From: Pseudomonas nitroreducens TX1
GTDB taxonomy: Bacteria > Pseudomonadota > Gammaproteobacteria > Pseudomonadales > Pseudomonadaceae
NCBI RefSeq assembly: GCF_000313755.1
Contig: NZ_AMZB01000136.1
Coordinates: forward strand, 186,001-250,000
Length of the DNA stretch: 64,000 nt
Reading direction: 5' to 3'
The position numbers and the translations under genes are program-made. Below the pieces are notes generated by a model. It made no database searches, had not been told where the DNA came from, and worked only from the letters and a program-made list of their open reading frames with translations. Below are positions 61,018 through 64,000 of this stretch, piece by piece (within the stretch, counting starts at the first letter, position 1; every line of letters begins with the position of its first letter).

Positions 61018-61857
61018 ATGAGCGAAGACCGATCGAGCAATGGGCACAAGTCATGGTTGGACAAGATCACCCAGGCTTTTGCCCATGAGCCGAGAAACCG
61101 CCAGGAGCTGCTTGAGCTGCTGCGCGAAGCACACGCCAACAAGCTGCTGGACAGCGAAGCGCTGTCCATCGTCGAGGGCGCGATCCAGGTGGCGGACCTC
61201 CAGGTCCGCGACATCATGATCCCGCGTTCGCAAATGATCTCCATCAAGTCGACGCAGAAGCCTGCTGACTTCCTCCCCGCCATTATCGAAGCGGCGCACT
61301 CGCGCTACCCGGTGATCGGCGAGAGCCTGGACGACATCATGGGTGTGCTGCTGGCCAAGGACCTGCTGCCGCTGATTCTTCACGACCAGAACCACGCCTT
61401 CAACATCAAGGACCTGCTGCGCCCTGCCACCTTCGTGCCCGAGTCCAAGCGGCTGAACGTGCTGCTGCGCGAGTTCCGCGCCAACCGCAACCACATGGCC
61501 ATCGTCATCGACGAATACGGCGGCGTGGCGGGGCTGGTGACCATCGAGGACGTGCTGGAACAGATCGTCGGCGACATCGAGGACGAGCACGACGTCGAGG
61601 AAGACAGCTACATCAAGCCGCTGCCCAGCGGTGACTTCATCGTCAAGGCGCTGACCCCGGTGGAAGCCTTCAACGACTTCTTCGGCGCGGAGTTCTCCGA
61701 TGAGGAATTCGACACCGTTGGCGGCGTGGTGATGAGCGCCTTCGGCCACCTGCCCAAGCGCAACGAAACCACCGAACTGGGCGGTTTCCGCTTCCGCGTC
61801 CTCAATGCGGACAGTCGCCGCCTGCACCTGCTGCGCCTCACCCCGCTGCAGGACTAA
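61018..61857 (+). CDS. corC: Magnesium/cobalt efflux protein CorC (HlyC/CorC family)
   Basis: A 279-residue cytoplasmic CBS-pair protein (YbeX). Two CBS domains span about residues 65-190: DIMIPRSQMISIKSTQKPAD opens the first and MAIVIDEYGGVAGLVTIED is in the second; residues 205-279 form the CorC_HlyC domain (EFDTVGGVVMSAFGHLPKRN). It has no membrane segment, in line with the short CorC type. Links to Mg/Co resistance and ribosome function are known in relatives. 21 bp after ybeY. Confidence 0.93.
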   Translation: MSEDRSSNGHKSWLDKITQAFAHEPRNRQELLELLREAHANKLLDSEALSIVEGAIQVADLQVRDIMIPRSQMISIKSTQKPADFLPAIIEAAHSRYPVIGESLDDIMGVLLAKDLLPLILHDQNHAFNIKDLLRPATFVPESKRLNVLLREFRANRNHMAIVIDEYGGVAGLVTIEDVLEQIVGDIEDEHDVEEDSYIKPLPSGDFIVKALTPVEAFNDFFGAEFSDEEFDTVGGVVMSAFGHLPKRNETTELGGFRFRVLNADSRRLHLLRLTPLQD

Positions 61858-61869
61858 AGGTAGATACCT

Positions 61870-61936
61870 GTAGGAGCGAGCTTGCTCCCGAACGAACTCC
61901 GCTGCGGCGGCCGTTCGCGAGCAAGCTTGCTCCTAC
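61870..61936. repeat. Paired REP element between corC and lnt
   Basis: GTAGGAGCGAGCTTGCTCCC and inverted GCGAGCAAGCTTGCTCCTAC. Unlike most other pairs here, it lies between two genes of the same strand, so it may separate lnt from the miaB-corC transcript. Confidence 0.88.
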
Positions 61937-62064
61937 AATCAACCCCGACCTTTCCTGCAACATCCCGCCGCAGTCAGCTCATGGCTTTTGGCTTTCATCC
62001 CCATAGCCTACCGTTCGTCTCTCCATTACTCTTGCGCATCGCTTAACCGCAACAAGGATTTCCG

Positions 62065-63597
62065 ATGCGCTGGATCACCCGACCCGGCCTGCCAGGCCAT
62101 TTGCTCGCCCTGGCCGCCGGCGCGCTCACGCCGCTGACCCTCGCTCCGTTCGGCTACTGGCCGCTGGCGGTGCTCTCGCTGGCCCTGTTCTACCTCGGCC
62201 TGCGCGGCACCCCCCCCGGCTCGTCGCTCTGGCGCGGCTGGTGGTACGGCTTCGGCGCTTTCATCGCCGGCACCAGCTGGATCTACTTCAGCATCCACAA
62301 TTTCGGCGGCGCCTCCGGACCATTGGCCGGCTTCCTGGTCGGCGGCTTCAGTGCGGGCGTGGCCTTCTTCTTCGCGCTGCCCGCCTGGGTCTGGGCGAAG
62401 TTCTTCCGTCGCAACAACGCCCCGGTCAGCGATGCGCTGGCCTTCGCCGCGTTGTGGGTGGTGCTGGAGCTGTTCCGCAGCTGGTTCCTCACCGGCTTCC
62501 CCTGGCTCTACGCCGGCTACAGCCAGCTCGAAGGCCCGCTGGCCGGCCTCGCGCCGCTGGGCGGCGTCTGGCTGGCATCCTTCGGCATCGCCCTGACCGG
62601 CGCGCTGATCATCAACCTCCCGGCCCTGGCCCGCCGCCCCGCGCGCCTGGTAATCGGGCTGATCCTGCTGATCGCCCCCTGGGCCGTCGGCCTGGGCTAC
62701 AAGGGCCACGCCTGGACCACTCCGGCCGGCGCACCGCTGAAGGTCGCCGCGCTGCAGGGCAACATCGCCCAGGAAATGAAGTGGGACCCGAAGGCCATCA
62801 CCCACCAGCTGGAGCTGTATCGCGACCTGACCGCCGAGCAGAAGGACATCGACCTGATTGTCTGGCCGGAAACCGCCGTCCCGGTGCTCAAGGACCAGGC
62901 CACCGGCTACCTGGAGATGATCAACGGCGTCGCCACCGCCAAGAAGGCCGCGCTCATTACCGGCGTGCCGGTGCGCGAGAAAACTGCCGAAGGCATTCGC
63001 TACTACAACGGCATCACCGTGGTCGGCGAAGGCAGCGGCAACTACCTGAAGCAGAAGCTGGTTCCTTTCGGTGAATACGTCCCGCTGCAGGACCTGCTGC
63101 GCGGCCTGATCGCCTTCTTCGACCTGCCGATGTCCGACTTCGCCCGCGGCCCGGCCGACCAGCCCCTGCTCAAGGCCAAGGGCTACTCCGTGGCACCGTA
63201 CATCTGCTACGAAGTGGTCTATCCGGAGTTCGCGGCCGAACTGGCGGCGCAAAGCCAGCTGCTGCTGACCATCAGCAATGACGCCTGGTTCGGCACCTCC
63301 ATCGGCCCGCTGCAGCACCTGCAGATGGCACAGATGCGCGCCCTGGAAGCCGGCCGCTGGATGGTGCGCGGCACCAACAACGGCGTCACCGCGCTGATCG
63401 ACCCGTTCGGCAGGCTCGCAGTGCAGATCCCGCAGTTCCAGCAGGGCGTACTGCACGGCGACGTGGTGCCGATGCAGGGCCTGACACCGTACTTGAAATG
63501 GCGCGTCTGGCCGCTGGCGATCCTCAGCGCCGTGCTGCTGGTGTGGGCGCTGGTGCGCCGGCGCACGCATCCGGAAGAGCGACGGCTGTTCGGCTGA
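62065..63597 (+). CDS. lnt: Apolipoprotein N-acyltransferase
   Basis: A 510-residue inner-membrane enzyme that adds the third acyl chain to lipoproteins. The N-terminal part has about six membrane helices (AAGALTPLTLAPFGYWPLAV first); the periplasmic nitrilase-type domain has the triad Glu in VWPETAVP (near 269), Lys in LKQKLVPFGEYVP (near 329) and Cys in APYICYEVVYPE (near 381). A last helix (AILSAVLLVWALVRRR) is at the C-terminus. Full length, all residues present. Confidence 0.95.
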   Translation: MRWITRPGLPGHLLALAAGALTPLTLAPFGYWPLAVLSLALFYLGLRGTPPGSSLWRGWWYGFGAFIAGTSWIYFSIHNFGGASGPLAGFLVGGFSAGVAFFFALPAWVWAKFFRRNNAPVSDALAFAALWVVLELFRSWFLTGFPWLYAGYSQLEGPLAGLAPLGGVWLASFGIALTGALIINLPALARRPARLVIGLILLIAPWAVGLGYKGHAWTTPAGAPLKVAALQGNIAQEMKWDPKAITHQLELYRDLTAEQKDIDLIVWPETAVPVLKDQATGYLEMINGVATAKKAALITGVPVREKTAEGIRYYNGITVVGEGSGNYLKQKLVPFGEYVPLQDLLRGLIAFFDLPMSDFARGPADQPLLKAKGYSVAPYICYEVVYPEFAAELAAQSQLLLTISNDAWFGTSIGPLQHLQMAQMRALEAGRWMVRGTNNGVTALIDPFGRLAVQIPQFQQGVLHGDVVPMQGLTPYLKWRVWPLAILSAVLLVWALVRRRTHPEERRLFG

Positions 63598-63608
63598 CGA
63601 ATGAAATG

Positions 63609-63631
63609 GGCCTCATGATGAGGCCTTTTTT
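63609..63631 (+). terminator. Intrinsic terminator of lnt
   Basis: GGCCTCA / TGAGGCC with a TGA loop, followed by TTTTTT, starts 11 bp after the lnt stop. Confidence 0.92.
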
Positions 63632-63653
63632 CTCGCTGGAAGGTGGTATTTCC

Positions 63654-63724
63654 GTAGGTGCGGACTCCGTCCGCGACAGGCCCGTAACGCGCCGGATAGC
63701 ATCACGGACGGAGTCCGCTCCTAC
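63654..63724. repeat. Paired REP element (variant)
   Basis: GTAGGTGCGGACTCCGTCCG and inverted CGGACGGAGTCCGCTCCTAC flank a short spacer. It belongs to the GCGGAC-type variant. With the next repeat it fills the 318-bp gap after lnt; no gene was seen there. Confidence 0.85.
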
Positions 63725-63745
63725 GTAGGTTTCTGTGCGGGGCAA

Positions 63746-63880
63746 CCCTCTCCCCCGCCCTCTCCCTGAAGGGAGAGGGAGCTGCCCATACCGGCTGACG
63801 CTATGGATTCACCCTGCACCGACCGGTCCCCTCTCCCTTCAGAGAGAGGGTTAGGGAGAGGGATATTCTCGGCACGGACT
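63746..63880. repeat. Copy 4 of the ~120-bp dispersed repeat
   Basis: It matches the 20613 copy, including the right flank (GGCACGGACTT). It lies between lnt and a convergent partial gene. Confidence 0.85.
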
Positions 63881-63915
63881 TCCCAGAAGAAGACAATTGC
63901 TCCTACAGAATCCTG

Positions 63916-64000
63916 CTAGCGATAGAACAACCGATACCCGACCAACCCGATCGCCTCGTTGAGCAACTGCCCGCTCTGCCAGATCGCTCGTCCTTCGGGC
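63916..64000 (-). CDS. C-terminal fragment of an unidentified gene at the right edge
   Basis: A minus-strand frame from the window edge to a TAG at 63916-63918 encodes a 27-residue tail: PEGRAIWQSGQLLNEA then IGLVGYRLFYR. It is plausible coding sequence by composition, convergent with lnt. Too short to assign a family. Confidence 0.5.
   Translation of the reverse strand, partial: PEGRAIWQSGQLLNEAIGLVGYRLFYR

Overview
The window reads as chromosomal DNA of a high-GC Pseudomonas, probably close to the P. aeruginosa / P. nitroreducens / P. citronellolis lineage. This is inferred from gene content and order, from REP repeats whose ends read GTAGGAGCG / CGCTCCTAC, and from near-identical protein families; no rRNA gene is present to prove it. 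Much of the gene order matches what I recall around ladS in P. aeruginosa PAO1: rhlE, a NYN-domain gene, a SDR, hrpB, a CDF transporter, an Lrp regulator, rluE, amn, an AidB-like acyl-CoA dehydrogenase with its TetR regulator, then ladS, thiD, thiE, hemL, a Sel1 gene, a DUF1820 gene, miaB, ybeZ, ybeY, corC and lnt.

Layout. Positions 1-6.1 kb hold single genes: two GNAT acetyltransferases, an MFS efflux protein, a deacetylase of the histone-deacetylase fold, a flavoprotein and a VOC protein. Positions 6.3-13.1 kb are a minus-strand amine-uptake cluster: a LuxR regulator, a PotA/PotD/PotB/PotC-type ABC transporter with a Tat-exported binding protein, and an aldehyde dehydrogenase. Positions 13.2-35.7 kb are mainly housekeeping or conserved pseudomonad genes.

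Positions 35.8-51.2 kb interrupt that conserved order. They hold a minus-strand operon of about twelve genes under a divergent IclR regulator: DUF35 OB-fold protein, thiolase-fold protein, NDP-forming acyl-CoA ligase, MaoC hydratase, MFS transporter, thioesterase, two acyl-CoA dehydrogenases, crotonase, SDR, nitronate-monooxygenase-like flavoprotein and OprD-type porin. It encodes import, CoA activation and a full beta-oxidation-like cycle for an unidentified carboxylic acid. The thiolase-fold protein lacks the catalytic cysteines and is paired with a cysteine-free DUF35 partner, as in the retro-aldolases of steroid side-chain breakdown. This is the most interesting system here. An ilvE gene follows the regulator.

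Positions 51.3-64 kb are the conserved block: LadS hybrid sensor kinase, thiamine genes, hemL, and miaB-ybeZ-ybeY-corC-lnt. Intergenic gaps carry at least four dispersed repeat families, mostly between convergent genes. I saw no tRNA, rRNA, CRISPR array, insertion sequence or prophage.
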